A DNA stretch of 64,000 nucleotides from Barnesiella sp. An22 (GCF_002159975.1 NZ_NFJR01000003.1:62001-126000); one strand, 5' to 3'. Positions 1 through 9,734 are shown, numbered from the stretch's first letter. Notes: generated by a model not told the origin, from the letters alone. Made by a program: numbers and translations.

Positions 1-432
1 ACTGCTGCCGCCCCGATAGAGCAGCGCGATACCCGAGAGGGCCAACAGTATGGAGAAGACAGAGACTCCCGACAGATGCTCCTTGAAAAAGAGGGCCATG
101 ATTACAGCCACCATGATGGGATAGACGAAGAGAATGGTGGCGGCAATGCCGGCATCGAGGTAGTGGAAACTGGTGTAGAAGGTGAGCGACGATACGGCAA
201 AGAGGATGCCCAGCGTAGCGAGGGTCTTCAGCTCCTTGCGCGACAGCCTGAACGACTGATGCTGCACCCACATGATGCCGGCGAGAATAATCACCGCAAA
301 CAGAAACCGATAGAAAAGTACCGAACTGGAATTCAAACCCTCGCGGTAGAGGTAGAGGGCTCCCAGCGGATTGGTGCCGTAGCTTACTGCCGAAACGATA
401 CCGAGTATCGTGCCTTTGACTTTTGTACTCAT
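1..432 (-). CDS. EamA/DMT-family transporter, C-terminus off the window
   Basis: Reading the minus strand from the ATG at 432 gives an open frame of 144 codons that runs off the left edge. It starts MSTKVKGTILGIVSAVSYG and shows four to five hydrophobic helices with the small-residue/aromatic pattern of one EamA repeat (for example SYGTNPLGALYLYREG and the pair TFYTSFHYLDAGIAATILF). The complete family has ten helices and sits in the inner membrane as a metabolite or drug exporter; the substrate cannot be told. It is divergent in no direction from its neighbour: the polysaccharide gene at 518-1900 lies upstream on the same strand with an 85-bp gap that holds a -7 promoter box. Confidence 0.8.
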   Translation of the reverse strand, partial: MSTKVKGTILGIVSAVSYGTNPLGALYLYREGLNSSSVLFYRFLFAVIILAGIMWVQHQSFRLSRKELKTLATLGILFAVSSLTFYTSFHYLDAGIAATILFVYPIMVAVIMALFFKEHLSGVSVFSILLALSGIALLYRGGSS

Positions 433-454
433 TTGCTATCCCTTTTTCGGGGTG

Positions 455-462
455 CAAAGATA
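455..462 (-). promoter_or_regulatory. Bacteroidetes -7 box upstream of the DMT transporter
   Basis: On the minus strand this reads TATCTTTG, an exact match to the Bacteroidetes -7 consensus TAnnTTTG. It sits 22 nt before the ATG at 432. No clear -33 TTG lies at the usual 19-21 nt spacing, so this is a motif call only. Confidence 0.4.
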
Positions 463-517
463 CACACGACATTGGTCTCGAAGGATAGGTTTCCGGCTGT
501 TTTTTTCGGAGGAGTTG

Positions 518-1900
518 TCAGAAGGCGTTCTTCTCGCCCTTGAAGGCATTGACTACGGTGAGGAAAATAATCTTGATGTCGAGCCAGAAATTCCAATGCT
601 CGATATACCACACGTCGTACTCGACCCGACGCTCCATCTGCCACAGTTCGCGGGTCTCGCCCCGGTAGCCGTTCACCTGCGCCCAGCCGGTGATGCCCGG
701 CTTGATGAGGTGTCGCAGCATGTACTTGTCGATAATCTTGGAGTAGTCGTGGGTGTGCTTGACCATGTGGGGACGTGGCCCGACAACCGACATATCGCCC
801 AGGAATACGTTGATAAACTGGGGCAGCTCGTCGAGGCTCGTCTTTCGCAGGAACTCGCCCACCCGCGTCTTGCGGGGGTCGTGACGCGTAGCCTGCAACT
901 CGTCGCTGGCGGCATTGACCCGCATGGTGCGGAACTTGTAGCAGTTGAACTCTTTTCCCCGGAAACCGGTGCGCTTCTGCTTGAAGAATACGGGGCCCGG
1001 CGACGAGAGCTTGACGGCTATGGCGATGGGGATGAAAATCACGGGCGAACATACCAGCACGACTGAGGAGAAGACCAGGTCGAAGGCCCGCTTCAGCATG
1101 CGGGAGTAGATGTTTTGCAACGGCTCGGGATGGAGCGAGAGTACCGGCACGTTGCCGACCAGCTGGAACTCGAGCTGCCGGTGGATGTAGCGCCCTACGT
1201 CGGGCACCATGAAGAACGAGATGTTGTGCGACTCGGCAAACTTGAGCAGACGGGTAATCTTCTCCTCCTGCCGCATGGGCAGGGCGCAGTAGATTTCGTC
1301 GACGTTGTTGGCCGTAGCAAAGGCCTCGACGGCCGAGCAGTCGCCCTGGAAGTTGGGCAACGACTTTTTCAAGGCAAGGTTGTCGTCGAAGAATCCCATA
1401 AACTTGTAGCCGTAACCGGCATCGGAACGCAACTCGTCGAGCAGCTTCGTACCCATGGCACCGGCCCCTACAATAACTACCCGCTTGAAGTTGTAGCCTT
1501 TGCGGCGGAAGTATTTGAGCAGCTTGCGCGAACCTACCCACCAGACGGCCAGCAATACCGAGAGGAGCAGGTAGAACTTCAGCAGCACCAGCGAGCTGAT
1601 GTCGTCGATTTGCAGGAAGAATATCAACAACAAAAATGCCGCCAGATGGCTCAACACCGACTGCGACACTTTAATCAACACTCTGTCTACATGGAGGATA
1701 CGCAACTCGTGCACCTTGCCGAAGAAGAGGAAAACAGGGAAATACGAAAGATTGAGCAGGAGCCAGATAATCTTCTCGGCAATGCCCCCTTCGAAGCCCC
1801 CACCCCACAGGCACACGGCAGCATAGGCGATGTTCAAACAAAAGAAATCTCCGATGATAATCAGCGACTTTATCATATGTCCATACCGACCTCGTGCCAT
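518..1900 (-). CDS. Undecaprenyl-phosphate sugar-1-phosphate transferase (polyprenyl glycosylphosphotransferase, WcaJ type)
   Basis: A 460-residue inner-membrane enzyme that should load the first sugar phosphate onto undecaprenyl phosphate for capsule or exopolysaccharide. Residues about 9-125 hold four membrane helices, followed by a Rossmann-like region ([10 protein letters not shown], near residue 143), a fifth helix near 270-290 and the catalytic C-terminal domain with [21 protein letters not shown], the TSLDELPQ motif and DMSVVGPRP. Length and order fit the WcaJ/PglC-like family. The frame is open further upstream to 1987, but the ATG at 1900 follows a purine-rich AAGAGAGAAAC and begins the conserved part, so I use it. 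No other polysaccharide genes lie next to it in the window, so it appears to be an orphan initiating transferase. The sugar is unknown. Confidence 0.92.
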   Translation of the reverse strand: MARGRYGHMIKSLIIIGDFFCLNIAYAAVCLWGGGFEGGIAEKIIWLLLNLSYFPVFLFFGKVHELRILHVDRVLIKVSQSVLSHLAAFLLLIFFLQIDDISSLVLLKFYLLLSVLLAVWWVGSRKLLKYFRRKGYNFKRVVIVGAGAMGTKLLDELRSDAGYGYKFMGFFDDNLALKKSLPNFQGDCSAVEAFATANNVDEIYCALPMRQEEKITRLLKFAESHNISFFMVPDVGRYIHRQLEFQLVGNVPVLSLHPEPLQNIYSRMLKRAFDLVFSSVVLVCSPVIFIPIAIAVKLSSPGPVFFKQKRTGFRGKEFNCYKFRTMRVNAASDELQATRHDPRKTRVGEFLRKTSLDELPQFINVFLGDMSVVGPRPHMVKHTHDYSKIIDKYMLRHLIKPGITGWAQVNGYRGETRELWQMERRVEYDVWYIEHWNFWLDIKIIFLTVVNAFKGEKNAF

Positions 1901-1973
1901 TGTTTCTCTCTTGTTCCGATCTATTTTTATTCGACAAACCTGCGCTCCCCACCCGGTTTGGGTACCGCGGGGG

Positions 1974-2010
1974 AAATAACAGGGCAACCCGGTTTGGAAG
2001 GGTCGCCCTG
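1974..2010 (-). terminator. Intrinsic terminator of the DUF349 gene
   Basis: On the minus strand an 11-bp stem (CAGGGCGACCC with GGGTTGCCCTG, one wobble pair) is followed by TTATTT. It begins 18 nt after the stop codon at 2028 and separates this gene from the polysaccharide transferase. Confidence 0.75.
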
Positions 2011-2027
2011 CGTTGGCATCTTATTTA

Positions 2028-3830
2028 CTACAAATTCTTATCTATAAGTTGCACCTTCTGCTCGATAAGCTGCATCTCTTCGCGGATTTTCTGCATCTTC
2101 CGCTCCATCTCCTTCAAGAGGCCGCTCGACTTCTTCGACGAGATGTTCAAGAAGCCGATGTTGTTTTCGTAGGTTTGCAGCTCGGCTTTCTTCTGGTCGT
2201 ACATGCGCAACAGTTTTTCGCGCTCGCGATAGAGCTTGTCGTGGTTGCCGTCGGCCATTTGCTGAACCGAGGCCGAGAAGTTGCTCAGGCGGTTGCGAGT
2301 CTCGGTCATGTTGAGGCGGGCAAAGAGGATGTCGAGTTGAGCCTGATACTCTTTATAGATCTTGTCTTTCTCCTTGAAGGGTACATAGCCGATGGTGCTC
2401 CACTGGGCCATCAGTTCGCGCACGGTCTTTTCGGCTTCGGCCGGGTCGACCGACTCGTCGATGGCCTTGAGGCGGGCAATGATGTCGCGCTTCTTCTCGA
2501 GATTCTCCTGCTCGGTTTGACGAGTAGAAGCCAGCTGGCTGTTCTTCTGAGCAAAGAAGTAGTCGCAAGCGGTTACGAAGCGTTTCCAAATGGCGTCGGA
2601 GTGTTTCTTGGCTACGGGGCCAATGGTCTTCCACTCTTTCTGCAGAGCTACGAATACGTCGGTCGTCGCCTTCCAGTCGGTGCTGTCCTTGAGAGCCTCG
2701 GCCTTTTCGCACAAGGCTTTCTTCTTCTCGAGGTTGGCGGCCATCTTCTCTTTTACCGTCTTGAAATACTCGGCCTTGCGGGCAAAGAATTCGTCGCAGG
2801 TCTTGCGGAAGCGCTCGAACAGCAGGTTGTTCATCTTGCGCGAAGCGAATCCCAGGGTTTTCCAGCGGCTTTGCAGGTCGAGCACATGCTTGGTGGCCTC
2901 GTCCCACTGGGCAAACGAGTTGAGGGCATTCATGTCGATGGCCTCAATTTCTTCGCACAGCGCCGTCTTGGCCTCTTCGTTCTTGCGCTCAACCTCTTTG
3001 CGCGCCTCGAAGAAATTTTGATACCGCTTGTTTACCTCGGTCGAAGCATCCTTGAAGCGATTCCACAACTCCTCGCGCAGCTCCTTGGCCACGGGACCGA
3101 TGCCCCGCCACTCGTCGTGAAGCAGCTGCAACTGCTTGAAGGCAGCCACCACGTCGTCGTTGGTGAGCAAGGCCTCGGCAGCCTCGCAAAGGGCTGTTTT
3201 CTGCTCGAGGTTCTTCTTGAAGTCGTAGTCGCGCAACTCCTTGTTGATTTTCAACAGGTCATAGAAGTTTTCGACACAAGTCTGGAAACTCTTCCACAAG
3301 CCCGATACCGCAGCCGAGGGGAGGTCGCAAGGTTCTTTGAAAGCCTGCTGCAACTCCTGGAAGCGGGTGTATTGCTTGTTTATGTTGTCCGAATCGGCGG
3401 TAATAGATTTCATCTCTTCCAAAATCTGCTGCTTGCGGGCCAGATTCTCCTCGCGTTGTTTCTCGAGCGAGGCGGTATATGCGGCCTTTTTCTCGCGGAA
3501 TACAGCCAACAGCGATTTGAGCGTCTCTTCCTGCTCGTCGGGTGTGGGGACGAACTCCGACTCGGGGTTACCGGCAGCGACGAAAGCATTGCGAGCCTCT
3601 TCTATTTCGATTTTTTTCTGTTTATAATAGGCTTGTTTCAATTCATCGACCTCTTCCTTCACCTCTTCAACCGGGCCCTCAATCAACTTTCGCAACTCGT
3701 CGATAATCTCTTCTCTCGAAAGTTTCGGAGCCGGCTGTGCCGAATTTTGTTCCTCCTCGGCGGGAGTCATAGTTTGACCTGCATGGAGTTCTTCTGCATT
3801 CATATCAGGTTTTTCAAGCTCTGTTGTCAT
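2028..3830 (-). CDS. DUF349 repeat protein
   Basis: A 600-residue, highly charged, probably cytoplasmic protein. After an acidic N-terminus (about 1-110) it carries tandem helical repeats, each with a tryptophan in a motif such as QKEWKTIGPVAKK, HDEWRGIGPVAKE, QSRWKTLGFASRK or MAQWSTIGYVPFK followed by a FxxACDxFF-like segment. These are DUF349 units; at least four to five can be counted, the last followed by a coiled-coil tail (about 510-600). The molecular role of DUF349 is not established as far as I know. The gene is separated from cas6 by 100 bp of AT-rich sequence and ends in a clear terminator. Confidence 0.9.
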   Translation of the reverse strand: MTTELEKPDMNAEELHAGQTMTPAEEEQNSAQPAPKLSREEIIDELRKLIEGPVEEVKEEVDELKQAYYKQKKIEIEEARNAFVAAGNPESEFVPTPDEQEETLKSLLAVFREKKAAYTASLEKQREENLARKQQILEEMKSITADSDNINKQYTRFQELQQAFKEPCDLPSAAVSGLWKSFQTCVENFYDLLKINKELRDYDFKKNLEQKTALCEAAEALLTNDDVVAAFKQLQLLHDEWRGIGPVAKELREELWNRFKDASTEVNKRYQNFFEARKEVERKNEEAKTALCEEIEAIDMNALNSFAQWDEATKHVLDLQSRWKTLGFASRKMNNLLFERFRKTCDEFFARKAEYFKTVKEKMAANLEKKKALCEKAEALKDSTDWKATTDVFVALQKEWKTIGPVAKKHSDAIWKRFVTACDYFFAQKNSQLASTRQTEQENLEKKRDIIARLKAIDESVDPAEAEKTVRELMAQWSTIGYVPFKEKDKIYKEYQAQLDILFARLNMTETRNRLSNFSASVQQMADGNHDKLYREREKLLRMYDQKKAELQTYENNIGFLNISSKKSSGLLKEMERKMQKIREEMQLIEQKVQLIDKNL

Positions 3831-3930
3831 AGTATATTCAGTTTTATGAAAGATAAAATCTTTATTCTCTATACAAATTAAAAAAATTTTTTTGTCATTT
3901 CATACAAAAAAGTCATATAATTTTCACGAA

Positions 3931-4755
3931 TCAATCCTCTTTTTCGGGAAGTGGCGCCTCTTTCCCGACAGGAAGGGCCTCACGACGGAGTATTTCGATG
4001 CAGCCGAAACCCAGGTTCACCTTCTCGCCGATGCCGGTCTCGTACATGATTTGATGCAACAGAGGGTCCATCGACACCCTGAATTTGTACATGTAGCCGA
4101 TAACCTTCGACTCGTCGGGGGTAAATCGCATCATAAAGATGCCTTTACGCTTGGGCTCGGATAGAAGAGTCCACGAAAAATCGGTATTCCCCTCGAAGGG
4201 GTGACCGAATATTCTTTCGTACTTGGACAGAATCGAATGGTAGAAACAGTCGGCATACGAGGGATGGTCGGGCCCGATGTACTCCATGCTGCGGTTGGAA
4301 CGAGCCACCATGAAGACAATGGGAGAGAGGGCCAGATACTCCGACACGGGGCCGAACTCGGGCGCAGGACAGTCGATAATCTCCTCGACCGCGAGCTCTA
4401 CCCGGCTGCGGCGATCGCCCAGCACAAAGGTGGTATCTGCAAAAAGCATCTCGACAAACTCGCGTGTCCCCCGTACGGGCAGAAACGAAATCCACATCTG
4501 TACCTTCTTGACCAGAATGTGCAGCCTATCGTTCTCGACCCGGATGCGCGGAATGTAGAGGTTGGAAAACGAAAAGAGCCGGTTGCGACAATCGTCGACC
4601 GGGGCAAACCCGTTGCTGGAAAGCCAGTGCAAGTAGGCATCGAAATTTTCACGAATGCGCCGATACACGGCTGCCGACAACTCGTACTGATAGCTTACCG
4701 GCAAAATGTTGCCAAAACTTTCGGACTTAACCGCCAAGACTAATTTGAATCGCAT
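3931..4755 (-). CDS. cas6: Cas6-family CRISPR RNA endoribonuclease, orphan
   Basis: 274 residues with the overall pattern of Cas6: N-terminal MRFKLVLAV strand, a Tyr-rich YQYELSAAVYRRI helix, a candidate catalytic histidine at 43 (YLHWLSSNGF), a NRLFSFSNLYIP strand, and the C-terminal glycine-rich loop GIGEKVNLGFG at 241-251 that contacts the repeat RNA in this family. Cas6 cuts the repeat in pre-crRNA in type I and III systems. There is no other cas gene and no repeat array anywhere in this window, so it is a standalone copy. Its ATG lies 5 nt after the stop of the M16 peptidase gene, so it is very probably translated from the same mRNA as the cyclophilin and the peptidase. Confidence 0.85.
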   Translation of the reverse strand: MRFKLVLAVKSESFGNILPVSYQYELSAAVYRRIRENFDAYLHWLSSNGFAPVDDCRNRLFSFSNLYIPRIRVENDRLHILVKKVQMWISFLPVRGTREFVEMLFADTTFVLGDRRSRVELAVEEIIDCPAPEFGPVSEYLALSPIVFMVARSNRSMEYIGPDHPSYADCFYHSILSKYERIFGHPFEGNTDFSWTLLSEPKRKGIFMMRFTPDESKVIGYMYKFRVSMDPLLHQIMYETGIGEKVNLGFGCIEILRREALPVGKEAPLPEKED

Positions 4756-4760
4756 AATAA

Positions 4761-6029
4761 CTACTCTATATCATTTATCAAAGGTGCACCGGAGGGTATC
4801 GACTTATACCACAAAGTCGAACTGTTTTCCGGCACAAACAAATCTCTTGCAACTCGCTGTAAATCGTGTGGAGTAAGACGCTTGTAACGGTCGACTTCAC
4901 AATCGATATTTTCGGCTCCGCCCAACAATTCGTAATAGGCCAGGTTGGTAGCCTTGTTCAAATAGTGCAAATTGGAAAACAGGTCGTTCGACTCGAAACG
5001 ATTGACCACCTTGTCGAGCTCACGCTGGTCGACAGGCGTGTCGCAAATGCGGCGCAACTCGGCGTCGATGGCTGCCTCGCCCTGCTCGAGCGAGACGCCC
5101 GGCGAGAGTTTGCCCTTCACCAGGAAGAGCCCCGGCTCGATATCGCCGGTTACCGAGGCGTCGAGCTCGGTGAAGAGTTTTTCGTCCATGACCAACCGAC
5201 GGTAGAGCCGCGACGAACGGCCCGAGGAGAGCACATCGGAAAGGGCATCGCAAGCCTGATAATCGGGGTGCCGACGGGCCACCATGTGATAGGCCTTGAA
5301 GATGGCATCGAGCGGCACATCGCGCTCGACCGTCTGACGACGGGGCTGGGTCTGCACCGGCTCCTGCGGCAGATGGCGCGGAGCAATCTGTCGGCTGGGT
5401 ATGGGGGCAAACCACTTTTCGCACAACTCGACAGCACGCTCGAAAGGCAGACTGCCCGAGATGCACAGGATGGCATTGTTGGGGGCATAGTGGGCAAAGA
5501 AGAACTGCTTCACCTCGTCGAGCGTAGCCTCGGCTATGTGCGAGACCTCACGGCCGATGACAGGCCACCGATAGGGGTGCACCCGATAGGCCATGGGTCT
5601 GAGCAGCAGGTACGAGTCGCCATAGGGTTGATTCAGATTCCGCTGCTTGAACTCCTCGATGACCACCTGTTTCTGCACGGCCAGCGACTCGGGCGAAAAG
5701 GCGAGGCTGAGCATGCGGTCGGACTCCAGCCAGAAGGCGGTCTCGATATTGTGTGTGGGAGCAACCGTGTAGTAATTGGTCACATCGTTGCTGGTCCAGG
5801 CATTGTTCTCACCCCCGGCCTTTTGCAGCGGAGTATCGAAATCGGGGATATGCACCGACCCACCGAACATGAGGTGCTCGAACAGATGGGCAAATCCGGT
5901 GCGCGAGGGCGACTCGTCTTTCGACCCTACATCGTACAGCAGATTCAACGCCGTCATGCGCGTAGAGGCGTCGTAGTGGTGTATGATGCGCAAACCATTG
6001 GACAATATGTGACGACGAAACGGTATCAC
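4761..6029 (-). CDS. M16-family zinc metallopeptidase (insulinase/pitrilysin type)
   Basis: 422 residues, the length of a single-chain half-size M16 peptidase (processing-peptidase-beta type). The inverted zinc motif HxxEH is present as H48-L-F-E51-H52, with the third ligand expected in VVIEEF near residue 125, so the enzyme should be active. No signal peptide is seen. The start is GTG at 6029, four nucleotides after the cyclophilin stop, pointing to translational coupling; a cas6 gene follows after 5 nt. Substrate unknown; family members degrade short peptides or process precursors. Confidence 0.9.
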   Translation of the reverse strand: MIPFRRHILSNGLRIIHHYDASTRMTALNLLYDVGSKDESPSRTGFAHLFEHLMFGGSVHIPDFDTPLQKAGGENNAWTSNDVTNYYTVAPTHNIETAFWLESDRMLSLAFSPESLAVQKQVVIEEFKQRNLNQPYGDSYLLLRPMAYRVHPYRWPVIGREVSHIAEATLDEVKQFFFAHYAPNNAILCISGSLPFERAVELCEKWFAPIPSRQIAPRHLPQEPVQTQPRRQTVERDVPLDAIFKAYHMVARRHPDYQACDALSDVLSSGRSSRLYRRLVMDEKLFTELDASVTGDIEPGLFLVKGKLSPGVSLEQGEAAIDAELRRICDTPVDQRELDKVVNRFESNDLFSNLHYLNKATNLAYYELLGGAENIDCEVDRYKRLTPHDLQRVARDLFVPENSSTLWYKSIPSGAPLINDIE

Positions 6030-6033
6030 GCTC

Positions 6034-6855
6034 TTACTCCTCGATTTTCATTTTTATGATTTTGACATCGGCCACAGGGCGATCGGCGGCACCGGTCTCG
6101 ACCTGCTGTATCTTGTTGACCACGTCCATTCCCTCGATTACCTCGCCGAATACGGTATACTCACCATCGAGATGGGGCGTACCGCCCACCGTGGTATAGG
6201 CCTCGCGCTGTGCCTGAGTAAAGGTGCGCTTACCCTCACGCTTGATCTGCTCCTGCATCTGGGCTACAAGCGTATCTTGCAAAGCCTGCAACCCCTGCAT
6301 GTCGCGAGCCTTGCGCATTTTGATAATCTCCTCGCGATGGTTGGCGGCCAAAGCCTGGAATACCGACTGTTGCTGTTGCATCTGCATCTGACGCTCCATC
6401 TGGTCGAGTTGCTGCGGGTTGTACACTTTGCCGGTAACGATATAAAACTGCGAGCCCGACGATGCCTTTTCGGGATTCACCTGGTCGCCCTGTCGGGCCG
6501 CAGCCAATGCCCCGCGTTTGTGGAAATACTTGGGGTAGACAAACTCGGCCGGGAGGGTATAACCCGGGTCGCCCATGCCCAGCATCTTGCCGGCGGGGGC
6601 ATTTCGGGAGGTACCGTCGCCTCCCTGTATCATAAACTCGTTGATTACACGATGAAACAGTGTTCCGTCGTAATATCCCTCCTTGACCAGCTTCACGAAG
6701 TTGTCGCGATGCGCGGGGGTATCGTCGTACAGTTTCACCTTAATGTCTCCCATTGTAGTCTCCATAAGGACAACTGTCTCCTTATGGCCGTTTGAGGCAC
6801 AACTCATGTTGAATATTATTAGCGATAAAAAAATAAAACAAATACTCTTATTCAT
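6034..6855 (-). CDS. Cyclophilin-type peptidyl-prolyl isomerase, lipoprotein
   Basis: 273 residues. A hydrophobic N-terminus ends in a lipobox (FNMSC, Cys19), so it should be lipid-anchored outside the cytoplasm. The cyclophilin core is clear: METTMGDIKVKLYDD, LFHRVINEFMIQGGD (67-80), GSQFYIV and HLDGEYTVFGEV. Between them a Gln/Met-rich helical insert (about 125-205) extends the protein beyond the usual 160-180 residue core, as often seen in Bacteroidetes relatives. First gene of the operon with the M16 peptidase and cas6; a shared fold-and-degrade role with the peptidase is possible but inferred only from spacing. Confidence 0.92.
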   Translation of the reverse strand: MNKSICFIFLSLIIFNMSCASNGHKETVVLMETTMGDIKVKLYDDTPAHRDNFVKLVKEGYYDGTLFHRVINEFMIQGGDGTSRNAPAGKMLGMGDPGYTLPAEFVYPKYFHKRGALAAARQGDQVNPEKASSGSQFYIVTGKVYNPQQLDQMERQMQMQQQQSVFQALAANHREEIIKMRKARDMQGLQALQDTLVAQMQEQIKREGKRTFTQAQREAYTTVGGTPHLDGEYTVFGEVIEGMDVVNKIQQVETGAADRPVADVKIIKMKIEE

Positions 6856-6963
6856 ATAACTCCTGTTTAGCCGCGTCGGTGCGAATCATGAAAGTATGCA
6901 AATAAAAAAAACATCGGCCGTATGGACCGGGCCGAGCGACTTCTATTACCCGTACTTCATTTA

Positions 6964-6971
6964 CAAAGGTA
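6964..6971 (-). promoter_or_regulatory. Candidate -7 box for the cyclophilin/M16/cas6 operon
   Basis: Minus strand TACCTTTG fits TAnnTTTG, about 108 nt upstream of the cyclophilin ATG. The -33 element is not evident. Confidence 0.4.
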
Positions 6972-7020
6972 CAAAATTAAATGATTTCTTAACATAGGAA
7001 AATAGAAATTTATATTTATC

Positions 7021-7056
7021 AAAAAAGACGCCCCGGATTCAGTTGTACCGAGGCGC
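7021..7056 (-). terminator. Intrinsic terminator of the first T9SS cargo gene
   Basis: Minus strand stem GCGCCTCGG / CCGGGGCGT (two wobble pairs) with an 11-nt loop, followed by a run of T (7021-7026). It lies about 25 nt after the stop at 7082. Confidence 0.8.
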
Positions 7057-7081
7057 CTTTCATTTGCTTATTTTCAGAGAG

Positions 7082-9670
7082 TTATCTTATCAGCACTTTT
7101 ATCGTAGCGGGACCTTTATCGGTGGTAAAATATACCAGATAGAGTCCGGCATCGACCGGGATACAGATGTTTTGCTCGATTTCGGGAATCGAGGCGACCA
7201 TCTGGCCGGCCGCATTATAGACCGTTGCCGACACCTTCTCGCCCGACATCGGCTCGACCCAGATGGCCCGGTCGCGGCCGTAAACCTTCGCGGCAGGGAG
7301 AGCAGCAGACTCTACCCCACTGTACTGGGTGGTGAAGAGATACTCGACCGTTTGCGACTCGCCCGACTCGTAGACCGCCTTGACACCGGCCGTGTAGGTG
7401 CCGTCGGGGAGCGACTCGAAGGTGTAGAAGTTGTCGGTTATTGCCGTGGCCTTCGTCTCGCCGTTGAGATAGACGTTGTAGGTAGCCTCGCCCACTTCGG
7501 GGGCAGGAGCGTCGACCGCAGGACCTACGTAGAAGTTGTCGACCTTGAGCATCCAACCGTCGTAAGAGACGTAATTGACGGCCAGGTAGACTTCACGATT
7601 GACAAAGTCGGGCAGGTCGACCGTCACCTCGTACCAGCCACCCTCCTCGAATGTACACTTATACAGCTCGACAAACGACGAGGGGTCGGTCGACGACTCG
7701 GAGGCCAGTACCCGAATCGACTCGGGTATGCCGGTAATCTCGCCCGGATTGCCGTAGACGTGTGCATAGAAGCGCAGCACATACCCTTCGTTGATCTTCT
7801 GCTTGGGAGCGATAAGCCAGTCGTCGGAGGCGGCCTGCTGGGCTCCGAAGAACATCACATACTTCTTGCCCCACATCGTGTTGAGGTAGCCGTCGACATC
7901 GCACGGAGGTGTCGTGGCTTCGGGATTGAAGATAAAGACAGGCGACTCGCCGGCATCGAATCCCGGGAAGGTGACATTCTGCCCGTTGACCGAGAGCAGA
8001 TAGTGCTGCAGGCGGTCCTGGTCGTAGGTAACCCAGTCGCCGAAACGGGTGGCAAAGTCGTCGTACTCTTCGAAGCTATCGCTCCAGCCCAAATCCTGAT
8101 TCCAACGGAAGAGGGCGTCGGTCGTATGGCTGTCTTCACGGTAGGTAAAATCGACCGAAAGGTTGTAGGGTTCGGTAATCTTCTCGACCAGCGAGAGGTC
8201 GATGGTCATGTCCCGATCGATATTGACAAAGGTATCGAGCGGCATGTAGCGGTCGTCGTTGATGCCGATTACATACTCGCCCTTCTGCAGCGAGGCAAAG
8301 TGCGATAGGCCCGACCGTATGGTGTCGGTCACCTGGTAGCTGCCCGAGAGATAGCTCACGGCAATTCCATCGGCCGACCCTCCGTTGACGGTCACCTGTA
8401 CCTTGACATCGGCATAGGCCGAGGCTGCCGGAACTTCGATTTGGGTAGTAGCCACCGACGACTCGGAAACCCGGTAGACCGACTTCACACCCAAGGTGTG
8501 AACGCCGGCCTCCAGATTATCGAAGAAGAAGGAATTGGTCTGCACCGAACCTACCTCGCGATTGTCGAGATAGACGGTGTAACTTTGCGGGTCGTCGCCA
8601 GCCGCTATATTGCGATGACGAATTGCCCGCGGCAACCGCGCCTTTACCTGCGAGGGGTTCAGCTTGGCCGACCCTACGAAAAAGTCGTCGACCATCAACA
8701 TCCACCCCGCCTGGGTAATATACTGAATGGCTATATAGACATCTCGACCTTCGTATTTCGAGAGGTCATACTCGATTGTACTCCATGCGCTCCACTCTAC
8801 CGACTCGTAGTTGCCTTGCGTCAACGGGATGAAATCGCTCTCGGCGGTTCCGGTCGTCGAAATCCACACCTTGAAACGCTCGACAGGTGCATCGGCAGCC
8901 TTGGCCTTGAAACGCACGACGTTGTTCACTCCCACATGTATCTGGGGCGTGATGGCCCAGTCGTTATTGGTGGTACCGCTGGCCGTGCGGATAAAACCCA
9001 TGTACTTCTTGCCGCTGTACGACCGCAGTTGCGGTGCGTAGAACCACCACGAGACGGGATAGACATCGCTGCCGTCGGAGGTTACCGAGACATAGGCTTC
9101 GTCGGGAGCCACAATCGTGGCATACTGCTTCAGCCCACTGTTGGGATAACCGCCCTGCATGAGTACGGCGGCCGACTCCTGGTCCTTGTCGATACCGGTC
9201 CACGGCGTAAGGTCGAGAGTAAACGAGGGGTAGTCTTCAAAATCGTCGAAGAAGTAGTCGGTCTCTTCGTTCCACACCAGCGAGGCATCGTTGGTGCCCG
9301 TCTTGGGGTCGTGCGCCAGTACCGCCTGCAGGTTGTAGGGGGTTCGCACCGGCTCTTCCATCACAATCTTGAGCACCGTATCGCTCTGTATGTCGAGCTC
9401 GGCATTGTCGTAGGTCTTCAATCCCTCTTTCTCGATAACCAGCCGGTGAATGCCCGGATATATACTTTTCTCGGTATAGACTCCGTTAGCTCCCAATACC
9501 CGGTTATAGACCAAACCCGACTCGGTTCGCTCCAGATAAAAGGGGGTTCCGCTCATGTCTTCGCCCGTAACGGAGGTGACCTGCAAGGTGAGCGAAACAG
9601 TCTGCTGAGCCATCGCCGCCAGGCCCCAGCCGGCGAGGGTCATTACCAGAGCTAAAATTTTTTTCTTCAT
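7082..9670 (-). CDS. T9SS-exported modular protein with two choice-of-anchor J (cleaved-adhesin-like) domains
   Basis: 862 residues: signal peptide (MKKKILALVMTLAGWGLAAMA), a carboxypeptidase-regulatory-like beta domain (about 25-110), a choice-of-anchor J domain (about 130-335, with DDFEDYPSF at its start and MLMVDDFFVG near its end), an FN3-like segment, a second beta domain, a second anchor J domain (about 530-730, MLKVDNFYVG), another FN3-like unit and a C-terminal sorting domain (ATVYNAAGQMVASIP ... GLYLVYFTTDKG). The last part marks export by type IX secretion and probably surface attachment. The anchor J fold is the one found in gingipain adhesin regions; no catalytic domain is visible. 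SprA, the translocon, is encoded at 25.1-32.5 kb. Confidence 0.88.
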   Translation of the reverse strand: MKKKILALVMTLAGWGLAAMAQQTVSLTLQVTSVTGEDMSGTPFYLERTESGLVYNRVLGANGVYTEKSIYPGIHRLVIEKEGLKTYDNAELDIQSDTVLKIVMEEPVRTPYNLQAVLAHDPKTGTNDASLVWNEETDYFFDDFEDYPSFTLDLTPWTGIDKDQESAAVLMQGGYPNSGLKQYATIVAPDEAYVSVTSDGSDVYPVSWWFYAPQLRSYSGKKYMGFIRTASGTTNNDWAITPQIHVGVNNVVRFKAKAADAPVERFKVWISTTGTAESDFIPLTQGNYESVEWSAWSTIEYDLSKYEGRDVYIAIQYITQAGWMLMVDDFFVGSAKLNPSQVKARLPRAIRHRNIAAGDDPQSYTVYLDNREVGSVQTNSFFFDNLEAGVHTLGVKSVYRVSESSVATTQIEVPAASAYADVKVQVTVNGGSADGIAVSYLSGSYQVTDTIRSGLSHFASLQKGEYVIGINDDRYMPLDTFVNIDRDMTIDLSLVEKITEPYNLSVDFTYREDSHTTDALFRWNQDLGWSDSFEEYDDFATRFGDWVTYDQDRLQHYLLSVNGQNVTFPGFDAGESPVFIFNPEATTPPCDVDGYLNTMWGKKYVMFFGAQQAASDDWLIAPKQKINEGYVLRFYAHVYGNPGEITGIPESIRVLASESSTDPSSFVELYKCTFEEGGWYEVTVDLPDFVNREVYLAVNYVSYDGWMLKVDNFYVGPAVDAPAPEVGEATYNVYLNGETKATAITDNFYTFESLPDGTYTAGVKAVYESGESQTVEYLFTTQYSGVESAALPAAKVYGRDRAIWVEPMSGEKVSATVYNAAGQMVASIPEIEQNICIPVDAGLYLVYFTTDKGPATIKVLIR

Positions 9671-9734
9671 TGCTTTTCTATAAAAATTTGGTATTTACGT
9701 ATCGTTGTCGTGTGCTGTTCGCAAAAGGAACAAA

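Noticed and set aside
76-543. Plus-strand frame of 155 codons
   Set aside because: It lies antisense to the DMT transporter, which has clear membrane-protein features, and has no recognisable family sequence.
1900-1987. N-terminal extension of the sugar transferase
   Set aside because: The extension has no family likeness and no ribosome site; the ATG at 1900 has a purine-rich site and starts the conserved part.
2013-3881. Long plus-strand frame antisense to the DUF349 gene
   Set aside because: The minus-strand product has clear DUF349 repeats; the plus frame is an artefact of biased codons.
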